Positions 1 to 7,922 of a stretch of DNA of 64,000 bases are shown piece by piece. This DNA comes from Trebonia kvetii (GTDB taxonomy: Bacteria; Actinomycetota; Actinomycetes; Streptosporangiales; Streptosporangiaceae), in NCBI RefSeq assembly GCF_007827045.1, contig NZ_RPFW01000001.1, positions 1,340,519 to 1,404,518 on the forward strand. The letters run 5' to 3'. A program made the translations under genes and the position numbers. The number at the start of each line of letters is the position of its first letter. Position 1 is the first letter of the stretch. The notes under the pieces were generated by a model, which did no database searches, was not told the DNA's origin, and saw only the letters and a list, made by a program, of their open reading frames with translations.

Positions 1-474
1 ATCGCCCAGCCCGTCCAGCCGGCCCGTGATGAACCGGCCCCGCCACCGGGCCACGTTGTGCTCGGTCGTCCGCAGCTCCGCGGCCACGGCCTTGTTCTCC
101 CTGCCCTCCGCGCAGGCCAGCACGATACGCGCCCGCAGCGCCAGGACCTGCGACGTCTTCCCCCGCCGCGCCCAGCGGGCCAGCTGCTCCCGCTCGGCAC
201 CCGTAAGCACGAGCTCCGCCTTCCTGCGCCCGGGACGCGGGGTGTCCGCCAGTCCCGCCGTGCCGGACTTGGTGAACCGCGAGCGCCACTTCCGCACCGT
301 CTCAACGGAAATCCCTAGCTCAGCTGCCACCCCGGAATTCCCCTCGGCCGAGCCCGAGCAGGCCAGCACGATCCCGGCACGCTCCTGCAGGCGGCGGTCA
401 CCCGAACGCGCCAGCCGCTCAAGCTCAGCCCGGACCTCACCCGACAGCGCCAGCGGCGCAACAGGAAGCGACAT
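1..474 (-). CDS. IS630-family transposase, N-terminal part (cut by window edge)
   Basis: Reading the minus strand from the ATG at 474-472 gives 158 codons open to position 1, so the gene continues outside the window. The protein holds two tandem copies of an IS630-type helix-turn-helix unit: residues about 8-70 (motif VAAELGISVETVRKWRSRF) and about 82-150 (motif KAVAAELRTTEHNVARWRGRF), each preceded by an ARIVLA-like helix. Such units bind the element's ends. The second copy resembles the usual N-terminus of IS630 transposases; the first looks like an extra internal duplication. The DDE catalytic domain would lie beyond the edge, so activity cannot be judged. The start codon sits inside a perfect 10-bp inverted repeat. 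It could also be an HTH-only fragment. Confidence 0.8.
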   Translation of the reverse strand, partial: MSLPVAPLALSGEVRAELERLARSGDRRLQERAGIVLACSGSAEGNSGVAAELGISVETVRKWRSRFTKSGTAGLADTPRPGRRKAELVLTGAEREQLARWARRGKTSQVLALRARIVLACAEGRENKAVAAELRTTEHNVARWRGRFITGRLDGLGD

Positions 475-501
475 AACAACAGTCTACGTATTTATGTCGC
501 T
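467..501. promoter_or_regulatory. 10-bp perfect inverted repeat over the transposase start
   Basis: AGCGACATAA at 467-476 is the exact reverse complement of TTATGTCGCT at 492-501, with a 15-base spacer holding TACGTA. The downstream arm contains the transposase start codon, so in mRNA a hairpin would bury the start; as DNA it could be an operator or part of an element end. Function is inference. Confidence 0.5.
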
Positions 502-519
502 AACCTCAGGCGGATCACA

Positions 520-1401
520 CTAGTCGTCCCAGACGCTGCCGATCATGCTGAGCGGTATCTCCGCCGAGTCGGTGATCCGCAGTTTGCGCCTGGCCCGCTG
601 GTAGAAGGTGGTCCGGCCGAGCCGGACCACGCTGGCGCCGCCCGGCCGCGAGCGCAGCTCGATGGTCTGTCCCGGGTCGGCGTAGCAGGAGACCCGGCCG
701 TCCACCTCGATGGCGAGCCTGCCGGACGAAGGCAGCAGTTCAAGCGCAACCGGGTCGGCCACCGACAGCACGACTCCCCTGTTGTACGCGGAATGCGGCG
801 CGGCGGGCGTGACGAGCAGCGCCTCGACCGAGGGGCTCATGATCGGCCCGCCCGCCGAGAAGCTGTAGGCCGTCGACCCGGTGGGCGTGGCCACGATGAC
901 CGCGTCGGCGGCGTAGCTGACGAAGAGCTGCCCCGCGACGCGCACTTCCACGACGGCGCTGCCCTCTCCCGGCACCCTGACCGCCGCCACGTCGTTGAAC
1001 GCCGTCAGCTCTGACGTGCCCACCGTCGCGTCGATGGCCATCCGCGGCTCGACGGTGAATTCCTTGCGGTCGATCGCGGACAGCGCCTCGGGCAGGCCCG
1101 GCACGTCGACCTCGGCCAGAAAGCCGAGCTTCCCCAGGTTGACGCCGAGCACCGGGGCCCGGTTGCCGTCGGCGAGCCGCATCGCGCGCAGCATCGTCCC
1201 GTCGCCGCCCAGGCTGACGATCAGGTCGGACCTACGGCCGAGTTCTTGCGACGTGACCGAGGTCGCCGCGCAGTTCAGCCGCTTGATCTCCGCGCCGATG
1301 CCGAGAATCTCCTTGCCGTTGGCCGCGGCCCAGCTCAGCATCGCCTCGACCGCCTCGGCCGAATCGCGCTGCGGGTGCAGGACAAGCCCGATGGTATGCA
1401 T
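520..1401 (-). CDS. nadK: NAD kinase
   Basis: This 293-residue protein should phosphorylate NAD to NADP with ATP or polyphosphate in the cytoplasm. It shows the family's GGDGT motif (SLGGDGTML, about residue 65) that binds the phosphate donor, a NLGKLGFL segment, and the PTGSTAY motif (about residue 175) of the beta-rich NAD-binding domain. Length matches actinobacterial NAD kinases. The ATG at 1401 begins the typical MHTIGLVLHP start; no strong Shine-Dalgarno is visible. In many actinobacteria nadK sits near recN and a TlyA-like methylase; here it is alone between a transposase and a divergent ureohydrolase gene. Confidence 0.95.
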   Translation of the reverse strand: MHTIGLVLHPQRDSAEAVEAMLSWAAANGKEILGIGAEIKRLNCAATSVTSQELGRRSDLIVSLGGDGTMLRAMRLADGNRAPVLGVNLGKLGFLAEVDVPGLPEALSAIDRKEFTVEPRMAIDATVGTSELTAFNDVAAVRVPGEGSAVVEVRVAGQLFVSYAADAVIVATPTGSTAYSFSAGGPIMSPSVEALLVTPAAPHSAYNRGVVLSVADPVALELLPSSGRLAIEVDGRVSCYADPGQTIELRSRPGGASVVRLGRTTFYQRARRKLRITDSAEIPLSMIGSVWDD

Positions 1402-1535
1402 CGCAGGAAAGCCTACCCAGACTCGGTGCGATCGGGCTCGGCGCCGCGGTCATGGCGGCTACGCGAGAAGATGGTAGCCACGAGTCACTGAAAGATTCTG
1501 GTCGCCCGGTAAGCAAAGAGTGAGGGGAGCGTCCG

Positions 1536-2546
1536 TTGCGTTACGGCACTCAGTTCGGTCCTGACATCACCTTTCTCGGCGTCGACCGCTGCGACTGGCA
1601 GGACCCGGCCAGCTACCTGGACGCGGACGTGGTCCTGCTCGGCGCGCCGTTCGACGGCGGCACCTCGCACCGCGCTGGCGCCAGGTTCGGGCCGCAGTAC
1701 ATCAGGCAGACGTGCTACCTGCCGCACGACGGCTCCCGGCCGTCGCTCGCGCTGCGCGCGGACGGGCTGCGCGACCTGCGGGTCTACGACGCGGGCGACG
1801 TCGAGCTGTTCTCCGGCGACGCCGCCCGGTCGGTGCGCGACCTGCAAGCGGCCGTGTACACGGTCACCTCGAATGGCGCGATGCCCCTGGTACTCGGCGG
1901 CGACCACACGATCACCTGGCCGGACGCGGCCGGGGTGGCGCAGCACGTGGGCCAGGGCCGGGTGTCAATGATCCACTTCGACGCGCACGCCGACACCGGC
2001 AACGTCGAGTTCGGCTCGCTTATCGGGCACGGCCAGCCGATGCGGCGGCTCATCGAGTCCGGCGCCGTCCGCGGCGACCGGTTCCTGCAGGTGGGGCTGC
2101 GCGGCTACTGGCCAGAGCCGGAGACGCTCGACTGGATGGCCGGGCAGCGGATGCGCTCGTACGAGATGACAGAGATCGGCGAGCGCGGGCTCAAGGAGTG
2201 CCTGACCGAGGCATTCGGCATCGCCATGGACGACTGCGACGGGGTGTTCCTGTCCGTCGACATCGACGTGTGCGATCCCGGCCACGCCCCGGGCACGGGA
2301 ACGCCGGAGCCCGGCGGCCTGTCCGCGCGGCAGCTGCTCGACGCGGTGCGCCGCATCGGTTATGAACTGCCGGTGCTCGGCATGGACGTCGTCGAGGTCT
2401 CGCCGCCCTACGACCACGCGGAGATCACCTCGTTCCTCGCCAACCGCGTGGTGCTCGAGGCGCTCAGCGCGATCGCCCGCCGCCGCAGGGACGAGCGGGA
2501 CGGCACCCGCTGGGACCCGCGCCAGCCCCTGCTCGACGGCCGCTGA
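1536..2546 (+). CDS. agmatinase/ureohydrolase family protein
   Basis: A 336-residue member of the arginase/agmatinase superfamily, which hydrolyses a guanidino compound to urea plus an amine using two Mn ions. All metal ligands are visible: H124 in GGDHT, D149/H151/D153 in DAHAD, and D242/D244 in SVDIDVCDP, followed by GTPEPGG. The start is the TTG at 1536, with AGGGGA about seven bases upstream. Substrate cannot be fixed: agmatine, guanidinobutyrate and guanidinopropionate hydrolases share these motifs. The gene is divergent from nadK with a 134-bp gap and has no obvious operon partner. Confidence 0.88.
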   Translation: MRYGTQFGPDITFLGVDRCDWQDPASYLDADVVLLGAPFDGGTSHRAGARFGPQYIRQTCYLPHDGSRPSLALRADGLRDLRVYDAGDVELFSGDAARSVRDLQAAVYTVTSNGAMPLVLGGDHTITWPDAAGVAQHVGQGRVSMIHFDAHADTGNVEFGSLIGHGQPMRRLIESGAVRGDRFLQVGLRGYWPEPETLDWMAGQRMRSYEMTEIGERGLKECLTEAFGIAMDDCDGVFLSVDIDVCDPGHAPGTGTPEPGGLSARQLLDAVRRIGYELPVLGMDVVEVSPPYDHAEITSFLANRVVLEALSAIARRRRDERDGTRWDPRQPLLDGR

Positions 2547-2607
2547 CCGCAATCGCCGACACGCGCGGGTTCGGCCGCACGGCGCGCCGGGCCGGTCTTT
2601 GACGATG

Positions 2608-2628
2608 ATCATGGCTCTGGAACATGAT
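2608..2628. promoter_or_regulatory. small inverted repeat upstream of the hydrolase gene
   Basis: ATCATG (2608-2613) and CATGAT (2623-2628) form a dyad with a 9-base spacer, about 95 bases before the start of the next gene, next to the self-complementary ATGATCAT. Possible operator; weak evidence. Confidence 0.25.
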
Positions 2629-2720
2629 GACATTGCGGATTACCGGCTACGTCGCGGCCGCTGGCGGGCGCGGTGCGGGTTTGCCGGCGTGCGCTGACCT
2701 TCAACGGAGAGGGAACGACA

Positions 2721-3863
2721 GTGGCGGACGTACATGGCACGTGTGACGGGCGGTTCGAGGCGGTCCGGAGTGCGCTGGCGCGGAACCTGGACTCAGGCGA
2801 GGAACTGGGCGCGTCGCTTGTCGTGGACATTGACGGCGAGATCGCAGTCGACCTGTGGGGCGGCTCCTGCGACCAGGCCGGAGTCATCCCGTGGTCAGAG
2901 CACACCATCACCAATGTCTGGTCCTCCACCAAGACGGTGACCAGCCTGGCCGCGCTGATGCTGGCCGATCGCGGCGAGCTTGACGTGGACGCGCCGGTCG
3001 CGGCGTACTGGCCGGAGTTCGCCGCCAACGGCAAGCAGGACGTCCTTGTCCGCCACCTGCTGTCGCACTCCTCCGGGGTCTCCGGGCTGGACCAGCCTGC
3101 CGTCGTGGAAGACCTCTACGACTGGCAGAAGGCGACTTCGCGGATGGCGGCGCAGGCTCCGTGGTGGGAGCCGGGCACCGCGTCGGGCTACCACGCGCTC
3201 AACTACGGGCACCTGGTCGGCGAACTGGTGCGGCGGGTCAGCGGCAAGCCGCTGAAGCAGTTCGTCGCGCTGGAGATCGCCGGTCCGCTTGGCGCGGACT
3301 TCCAGATCGGCGCCGCGGAAAGCGACTGGGGACGGATCTCCGACGTGGTCCCGCCGCCGCCGCTGCCGTTCGACCTGGAAGCGCTGGGACCGGACAGCCC
3401 GGCCGTCAAGACGCTGACCGGGCCGCCGGTCCCGGCCGAGGCCGCCAACACGCCCGGCTGGCGCCTTGCCGACATCGGCGCCGCGAACGGGCACGGGAAC
3501 GCCCGTTCGGTGGCCCGGATCATGTCAGCGGTATCCCGCGGCGGCCAGGTCGGCGGAATTCGCCTGCTCCGCGAGGAAACCATCGACCTGATCTTCCGTG
3601 AGCAGCTCAACGGCCCCGACCTGGTGCTCGGCGTTCCGCTGCGGTGGGGCATCGGCTACGGGCTGCCCATGCCTGGCCTGCTGCCCTGGATCCCCGACGA
3701 GAGAATCTGCTTCTGGGGAGGCTGGGGCGGTTCCATGATCATCATGGATACCGGCCGCCGCATGACGATCTCCTACATGATGAACAAGATGGCACCGGGA
3801 ATCATCGGTTCTGACCGGAGCGCCGCCTACGGACAGGCCATCTACGACGCCGTCAGCCGATAG
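2721..3863 (+). CDS. serine beta-lactamase-like hydrolase/esterase
   Basis: A 380-residue protein of the class C beta-lactamase/EstB-type esterase fold. The catalytic S68-x-x-K71 motif (SSTK) and the general-base tyrosine Y157 in GYHALNYG are present, with conserved [21 protein letters not shown] and LLSHSSG segments between them. No signal peptide is seen, so it is probably a cytoplasmic esterase or acyl-transfer enzyme rather than a true beta-lactamase. The GTG at 2721 is chosen over an upstream in-frame start at 2673 because GGAGAGGG lies just before it. It is a single gene; the substrate is unknown. Confidence 0.85.
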   Translation: MADVHGTCDGRFEAVRSALARNLDSGEELGASLVVDIDGEIAVDLWGGSCDQAGVIPWSEHTITNVWSSTKTVTSLAALMLADRGELDVDAPVAAYWPEFAANGKQDVLVRHLLSHSSGVSGLDQPAVVEDLYDWQKATSRMAAQAPWWEPGTASGYHALNYGHLVGELVRRVSGKPLKQFVALEIAGPLGADFQIGAAESDWGRISDVVPPPPLPFDLEALGPDSPAVKTLTGPPVPAEAANTPGWRLADIGAANGHGNARSVARIMSAVSRGGQVGGIRLLREETIDLIFREQLNGPDLVLGVPLRWGIGYGLPMPGLLPWIPDERICFWGGWGGSMIIMDTGRRMTISYMMNKMAPGIIGSDRSAAYGQAIYDAVSR

Positions 3864-3959
3864 CGGCCACCACCAGGATGACCCGTTGAGGGTGAGGCGC
3901 GCTGCCGCGAGCCGCGGAATGCTCTTACGTGATCCGCATCCGATCCGGAGGAGAGTGCC

Positions 3960-4409
3960 GTGACTACCAAGGCAGCGTTTTCACCCAGCGAATGGGACCT
4001 AGTGCTCGAAGGGCCGCCGTCCGCGGGCCTGCTCGTCATCACAGCGTCGCACGGGGGAATGTTCCGCGAGACGATCGCGATGTCGAAGGCCTACGTGGAG
4101 GCACGGGCCCAGCACGGCGAGAGCGAGCTGCTCGACGAGATCGTGGCGGAGAAGCCGCGCATGGAGCGCGGCGGGAAGGTGCACAATCCCGAGGAGCTCA
4201 GGGACCAGGCGCTCGGCTGCCTAACCGAGGCGACGACGCTGCTGGAAGACAAGGCGACCGCCGAGGAGCGCGATGACTACCGCCACTTCGTGCTCGCCGT
4301 GGCAAACAAGGTCGCCGCCGCCCATCGAGAGGGCGGGAAGCAGGTGAGCCCGGCGGAGGAGCAAGCGATCGCGGACATCACGATTGCACTAGGAATGAAC
4401 AGTTCCTGA
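3960..4409 (+). CDS. conserved actinobacterial protein of unknown function
   Basis: A 149-residue mostly helical acidic protein starting at GTG 3960, with GGAGGA about eight bases upstream. It has no signal peptide or membrane segment. The start region (FSPSEWDLVLEGPPSAGLLVITA) followed by a GGMFRET segment, a long charged helix and a C-terminal SPAEEQAIADITIALG helix recalls small conserved actinobacterial proteins of no assigned function; I cannot name a biochemical role. It is transcribed alone, downstream of the hydrolase gene with a 96-bp gap. Confidence 0.7.
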   Translation: MTTKAAFSPSEWDLVLEGPPSAGLLVITASHGGMFRETIAMSKAYVEARAQHGESELLDEIVAEKPRMERGGKVHNPEELRDQALGCLTEATTLLEDKATAEERDDYRHFVLAVANKVAAAHREGGKQVSPAEEQAIADITIALGMNSS

Positions 4410-4719
4410 ACGGGACATTGCGGCCAAATTTACGTCCGTCAAGAAAGCAGGGAGTAGCACATCTGGCTGCGGAGGGTTAAGTTAGGCGGCAGCCGGGAAA
4501 CAGCACAGTCCCGCGAAAGGCAAGCCGGGGGGGCCCGGCGGCAAACGTGATGCGTTTTCCACAGGGGGTCGGCATGATGCGCGCACTTCGCAGCGGTACT
4601 CCCGCTGTACATCCACAGGCTGTTGACAGCACCATGCTGTCCGGACGAAGGGCCCGCAGCCGGTCCCGCGTGACCGCGCAGTACTTCTGTAATGCAGTAA
4701 ATACTGCAATACTGTAACC
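4410..4719. other. 310-bp non-coding region ahead of the partition-like genes
   Basis: No convincing gene. It holds two sequences resembling DnaA boxes, TTTTCCACA at 4555-4563 (one mismatch to TTATCCACA) and ACATCCACA at 4609-4617 (two mismatches), both followed by GG, an isolated TTGACA at 4623-4628 without a matching -10, and the CAGTA repeat array next to the ParA gene. Confidence 0.5.
4679..4716. promoter_or_regulatory. CAGTA/TACTG repeat array and operator of the ParA gene
   Basis: Two CAGTA copies (4679-4683, 4695-4699) face two TACTG copies (4702-4706, 4710-4714). The central pair forms the perfect dyad TGCAGTAAATACTGCA at 4693-4708. A TANNNT-type -10 (TACTGT, 4710-4715) overlaps the last copy and the GTG start is five bases further, so the mRNA is probably leaderless. 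Such repeats fit an autoregulatory or centromere-like site for the ParA/partner pair (inference). Confidence 0.6.
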
Positions 4720-5424
4720 GTGCCTGCCTTCAGCGTCGCCCTGCTCAATCTCAAGCCGGGCACGGGCAAGACTACGTCCGCGGTATGGCTGGCGCACACC
4801 TTCGCCGCGGCTGGGCATCAGGTGCTCCTGGTGGACGCGGACCCAGCCGGGAGCGCCCTCGAATGGTCGGACCTCGCAGCCATGGATCCGCGGCTACCGC
4901 CGGCGGCGGCATTTCCATTCCGGATTGTCGCCCTGCCGTCGCGTCGGCTTCACCTGCGGCTAGCCGAGATCGCCCACCCTGATGACGTGGTGATAATCGA
5001 TGCTCCCCAGCTGGAAGACCACTCCGGCATAGCCCGGTCAGCGATGCGGTACGTCGACGAGATCCTGATCCCGTGCGCGCCCAGCCCCATCGAGATCAAT
5101 CGCACCACGCCGGTCCGCGACGAGATCGCCGAACTCCAGGACCTTCGGGACGAGCCGGCCCGTTCTGCCGTGCTGCTGACCCGGTGCATCACCCGCGCCC
5201 ACTCGACGGCCAACGCCAGGGAGACCTTGTCGGACATGGGCTATGAGGTGCTGCGGACGACCGTGCCGAGACTCGAGGTTTACGCGCAGAGCTTCGGCCT
5301 GCCGATTCCCGATACTGGCCGTGGTGTCTGGCGCGAGGTGGCCGGCGACCTCAACGAACGGCGCGCTTCCCTCCGGAAGGTCCGGTTATGGCAACAGAAC
5401 GGGAGCGGCGCAAGGCTCAGATGA
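4720..5424 (+). CDS. ParA-family partition ATPase
   Basis: A 234-residue ParA/MinD-type ATPase. It has the deviant Walker A KPGTGKTT (residues 12-19, with signature lysine K12; the second position is P where many have G), the Walker A' segment LLVDADPAGSALEW, and a Walker B-like VVIIDAP. These proteins bind DNA as ATP dimers and move DNA bound by a small partner. The start is GTG 4720, directly after the promoter repeats, with no Shine-Dalgarno. It overlaps the next gene by 37 bp, a pattern of plasmid parA-partner operons. It is far too short for, and is not next to the usual neighbours of, the chromosomal ParA near gidB, so it looks like a plasmid or integrative-element remnant. Confidence 0.88.
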   Translation: MPAFSVALLNLKPGTGKTTSAVWLAHTFAAAGHQVLLVDADPAGSALEWSDLAAMDPRLPPAAAFPFRIVALPSRRLHLRLAEIAHPDDVVIIDAPQLEDHSGIARSAMRYVDEILIPCAPSPIEINRTTPVRDEIAELQDLRDEPARSAVLLTRCITRAHSTANARETLSDMGYEVLRTTVPRLEVYAQSFGLPIPDTGRGVWREVAGDLNERRASLRKVRLWQQNGSGARLR

Positions 5425-5681
5425 CAGCCGCCGCTCTGAGCCGCACAGAGCTCGGCACCCGGCCCACCGGCCGAACGGCGATCCGGTCAAAACCGGTGCG
5501 GATCACCCTCGACCTCAGCCCGGAGCTTTACCGGCAGCTGACCGAGTGGACACAGTCGGCCGCGATCGAGCTGGACGTGCCGCGCGTGGCGCTGGCGGAC
5601 GCGGTGCGGGCCATGATCAAAGTCACCGCGGACAGCCCCGATGAGGTCATTGAGCGGCTGCGTCGTGACCGGGAGGGCTAA
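5388..5681 (+). CDS. small ParA-partner, probable ribbon-helix-helix DNA-binding protein
   Basis: A 97-residue basic protein whose start ATG 5388 lies inside the end of the ParA gene (37-bp overlap). After a disordered, Arg-rich N-terminus (residues 1-35) comes KPVRITLDLSPELYRQL, a strand plus helix typical of ribbon-helix-helix (ParG/CopG-like) proteins, and a second helix up to VRAMIKV. In plasmid partition systems such a protein binds repeats upstream of the operon, represses it and stimulates the ATPase; here the CAGTA array would be the site. The family call rests on pattern only. Confidence 0.7.
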   Translation: MATERERRKAQMTAAALSRTELGTRPTGRTAIRSKPVRITLDLSPELYRQLTEWTQSAAIELDVPRVALADAVRAMIKVTADSPDEVIERLRRDREG

Positions 5682-5709
5682 CACGCGTGACTGATGACTA
5701 CCGTCACGG

Positions 5710-7860
5710 CTAAGTACGCGGGCGCCAGGTGATCAGCGCGTCGAGAGCTTCGACCTGGGAGCCGCGGACCAGCAGGGGATTCACCTCGAGGGTCTCCAGG
5801 CGGTCGCCTAGGCGCCCCGCAAGAGCGGCGATCGCGGCGATGGCATCGGCGACCGCGTCCAGGTCGGCCTTTTCCGTGCCGCGCGGGCCGTCGAACAGCC
5901 TGGCACCGCGCAGGTTCTTCAGCGCGGACAGGATCTGGTCTCGCCCGGCGGGGAGCACGAGCAGCGCCGTGTCCTTGAGTATCTCGACCCAGACGCCGCC
6001 GAACCCGACCGCGAGCACCAGGCCCCACGCCGGGTCGGTGATGACGCCGACGAGCAGCTCGATGCCGCCGTCCCGCATCGGCTGGACAAGCGCGCCCTGG
6101 ACGTCCGCGCCCGCCTCCTGCCCCGCGCCCACTACGTCGGCGTACGCAGCGCGCACGGCCTCGGCGGTGCGCAGGCCGACCTTGACGCCGCCGATGTCGC
6201 TCTTGTGCGTGACGTCGTCGGCGGCCAGCTTGACCACGACGGGATAGCCGAGTTCGTCGGCGGCCGCCGCCGCGGCGTCCGGGCTGGCGGCGAGCACGCC
6301 GGGGACGACAGGAATGCCGTGCCCGGCGAGGAACCGCGAGGCCCGGTGCTCCGACCAGGCGGCTTCCGGCTCCTGCGCCAGTTCCACCGGGGCGGGCTGT
6401 CCGGTGACGGGAGAAACGCGCTGTCCTGCCGAGCGGTAGGCCTCGGACCAGGCGACGGCGCGGCCGAGCGCGGTCAGGCCATGGTGGATGCCGCCGAGCA
6501 CGCCCGGGTACCCAGTCTCCGCCGCGACCTGCCTGCCGAAGGGGGTGATGTCGGTGAGGGTGTTGCCCATCACCACGATCGGCTTGGGGCTGTTCCTGAG
6601 GATCTCGGCGGTGCCGCGGAACAACTCGATCATCGGGGCGGGATCGGGCGGCGCGATCTTCGGCAGGTCCGTGGCCAGCACCAGCGCGTCGAGCCCCGGG
6701 TCGTCGGCGACGGTCAGCAGCGCCTTACGCATCAGCTGGTTGTCGATCAGGATGTAGCCGGTGACGTCGATCGGGTTCTGCGTCGCGGCGAACGCCGGCA
6801 GCACCTCGCGGAGCCGGCTCATCGTCTGCGGTGCGAACTCGGGTATCTCGATGCCCTCGTCCTGCGACCGGTCCGCGATGATCTCGCAGGCGCCGCCCGA
6901 TGCCGTGACGAACCCGAACCGGCGGCCGGGCAGCGGTCCCGTCCCGGCGAGCAGGCCCGACGTGATCACCAGGTCTTCCAGGCTGTCGACCCGGATGACG
7001 CCGTTCTGCCTGAACACCACGTCGACTACGGCGTCGTCGCCGACGAGCGAGCCGGTGTGCGCCTTGGCCACCTTGGCGCCTGCCTGGCTGCGGCCGACCT
7101 TGAGCGCAACGATCGGCTTGCCCTTCGCGAGCGCCTCCCTGGCCAGGGCGAGGAACTCGGCGGGCTTCCTGATCGACTCGATGAACAGCGTGATGACCCG
7201 GGTCGCCTCGTCGTCGATCAGGTACCGCATGACGTCGGTCATCTGGACCATCGACTCGTTGCCCATGGAGACGAGCAGGCTGGTGCCGACGTTGCGTGAC
7301 TGGGCGAAGTTGAGCACGCCGCTGGCCAGCGCGCCGCTCTGCAGCACGACGCCGACCGGGCCGCGCAGCAGCGGCGGCTCGATGGGCAGCCCGTAGGGGG
7401 TGATTCCGGCGGCGGCGTTGATGAACCCGTTGCCGTTCGGGCCGAGGATGGTGAGACCCCACTTCCTGGCCAGGTTCACCACCTGGTGTTCGAGTTGCGC
7501 TCCTTCCTCGCCTACCTCGGCGAAACCCGAGGTCAGCAGGACGGCGGAGCGGATTCCCGCGTCGGCCACCTCGGCGAGCACGCCGAGCACCGCCGAGGTC
7601 GGCACCATCACGAAGGCCAGGTCGACCGGCTCGGGCAGGTCAGCCACGCTCGCGTAGCTGACCTGCCCATGCACCGGGATGCCGCGCGGGTTGACCAGGT
7701 AGACCGGGCCGGCGAACTTATGCGTGATCAAGTTGCCCCAGGTGCTCCACGACCACCGCGACTTGTCCGTCGCCCCGATCAGGGCGATCGACCGGGGATT
7801 GAACAGCTGGCGGACCTGCTCGGCGGTCCTTGAGTCGCTGCTGTCTGACGTGGCGGGCAT
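5710..7860 (-). CDS. ADP-forming acyl-CoA synthetase (acetate-CoA ligase family)
   Basis: A 716-residue single-chain NDP-forming acyl-CoA synthetase, which makes acyl-CoA from an acid, CoA and ATP with ADP and phosphate as products. Domains: CoA-binding Rossmann domain (about 20-150, LFNPRSIALIGAT), succinyl-CoA ligase-like domains (about 155-470) with the phospho-histidine loop AKAHTGS (about residue 270), and a C-terminal ATP-grasp domain (about 510-715; FLAGHGIPVVPG, VVKLAADDVTHKSDIGGV, LEVNPLLV). The start ATG 7860 has GGAGAG seven bases upstream. It is followed on the same strand by an acyl-CoA dehydrogenase gene upstream, so it probably activates the acid fed into that pathway. The substrate is not deducible. 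Confidence 0.9.
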   Translation of the reverse strand: MPATSDSSDSRTAEQVRQLFNPRSIALIGATDKSRWSWSTWGNLITHKFAGPVYLVNPRGIPVHGQVSYASVADLPEPVDLAFVMVPTSAVLGVLAEVADAGIRSAVLLTSGFAEVGEEGAQLEHQVVNLARKWGLTILGPNGNGFINAAAGITPYGLPIEPPLLRGPVGVVLQSGALASGVLNFAQSRNVGTSLLVSMGNESMVQMTDVMRYLIDDEATRVITLFIESIRKPAEFLALAREALAKGKPIVALKVGRSQAGAKVAKAHTGSLVGDDAVVDVVFRQNGVIRVDSLEDLVITSGLLAGTGPLPGRRFGFVTASGGACEIIADRSQDEGIEIPEFAPQTMSRLREVLPAFAATQNPIDVTGYILIDNQLMRKALLTVADDPGLDALVLATDLPKIAPPDPAPMIELFRGTAEILRNSPKPIVVMGNTLTDITPFGRQVAAETGYPGVLGGIHHGLTALGRAVAWSEAYRSAGQRVSPVTGQPAPVELAQEPEAAWSEHRASRFLAGHGIPVVPGVLAASPDAAAAAADELGYPVVVKLAADDVTHKSDIGGVKVGLRTAEAVRAAYADVVGAGQEAGADVQGALVQPMRDGGIELLVGVITDPAWGLVLAVGFGGVWVEILKDTALLVLPAGRDQILSALKNLRGARLFDGPRGTEKADLDAVADAIAAIAALAGRLGDRLETLEVNPLLVRGSQVEALDALITWRPRT

Positions 7861-7922
7861 CGCGGGGCTCTCCTGTCTTGCGCGTTGCTGAGGCAGTGCG
7901 GGCGCGGGAGTCGGACCTGGCG

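Noticed and set aside
4623-4628. TTGACA as a -35 box for the ParA gene
   Set aside because: No matching -10 at 16-18 bp; the -10-like TACTGT lies about 80 bases further down and fits a different promoter.
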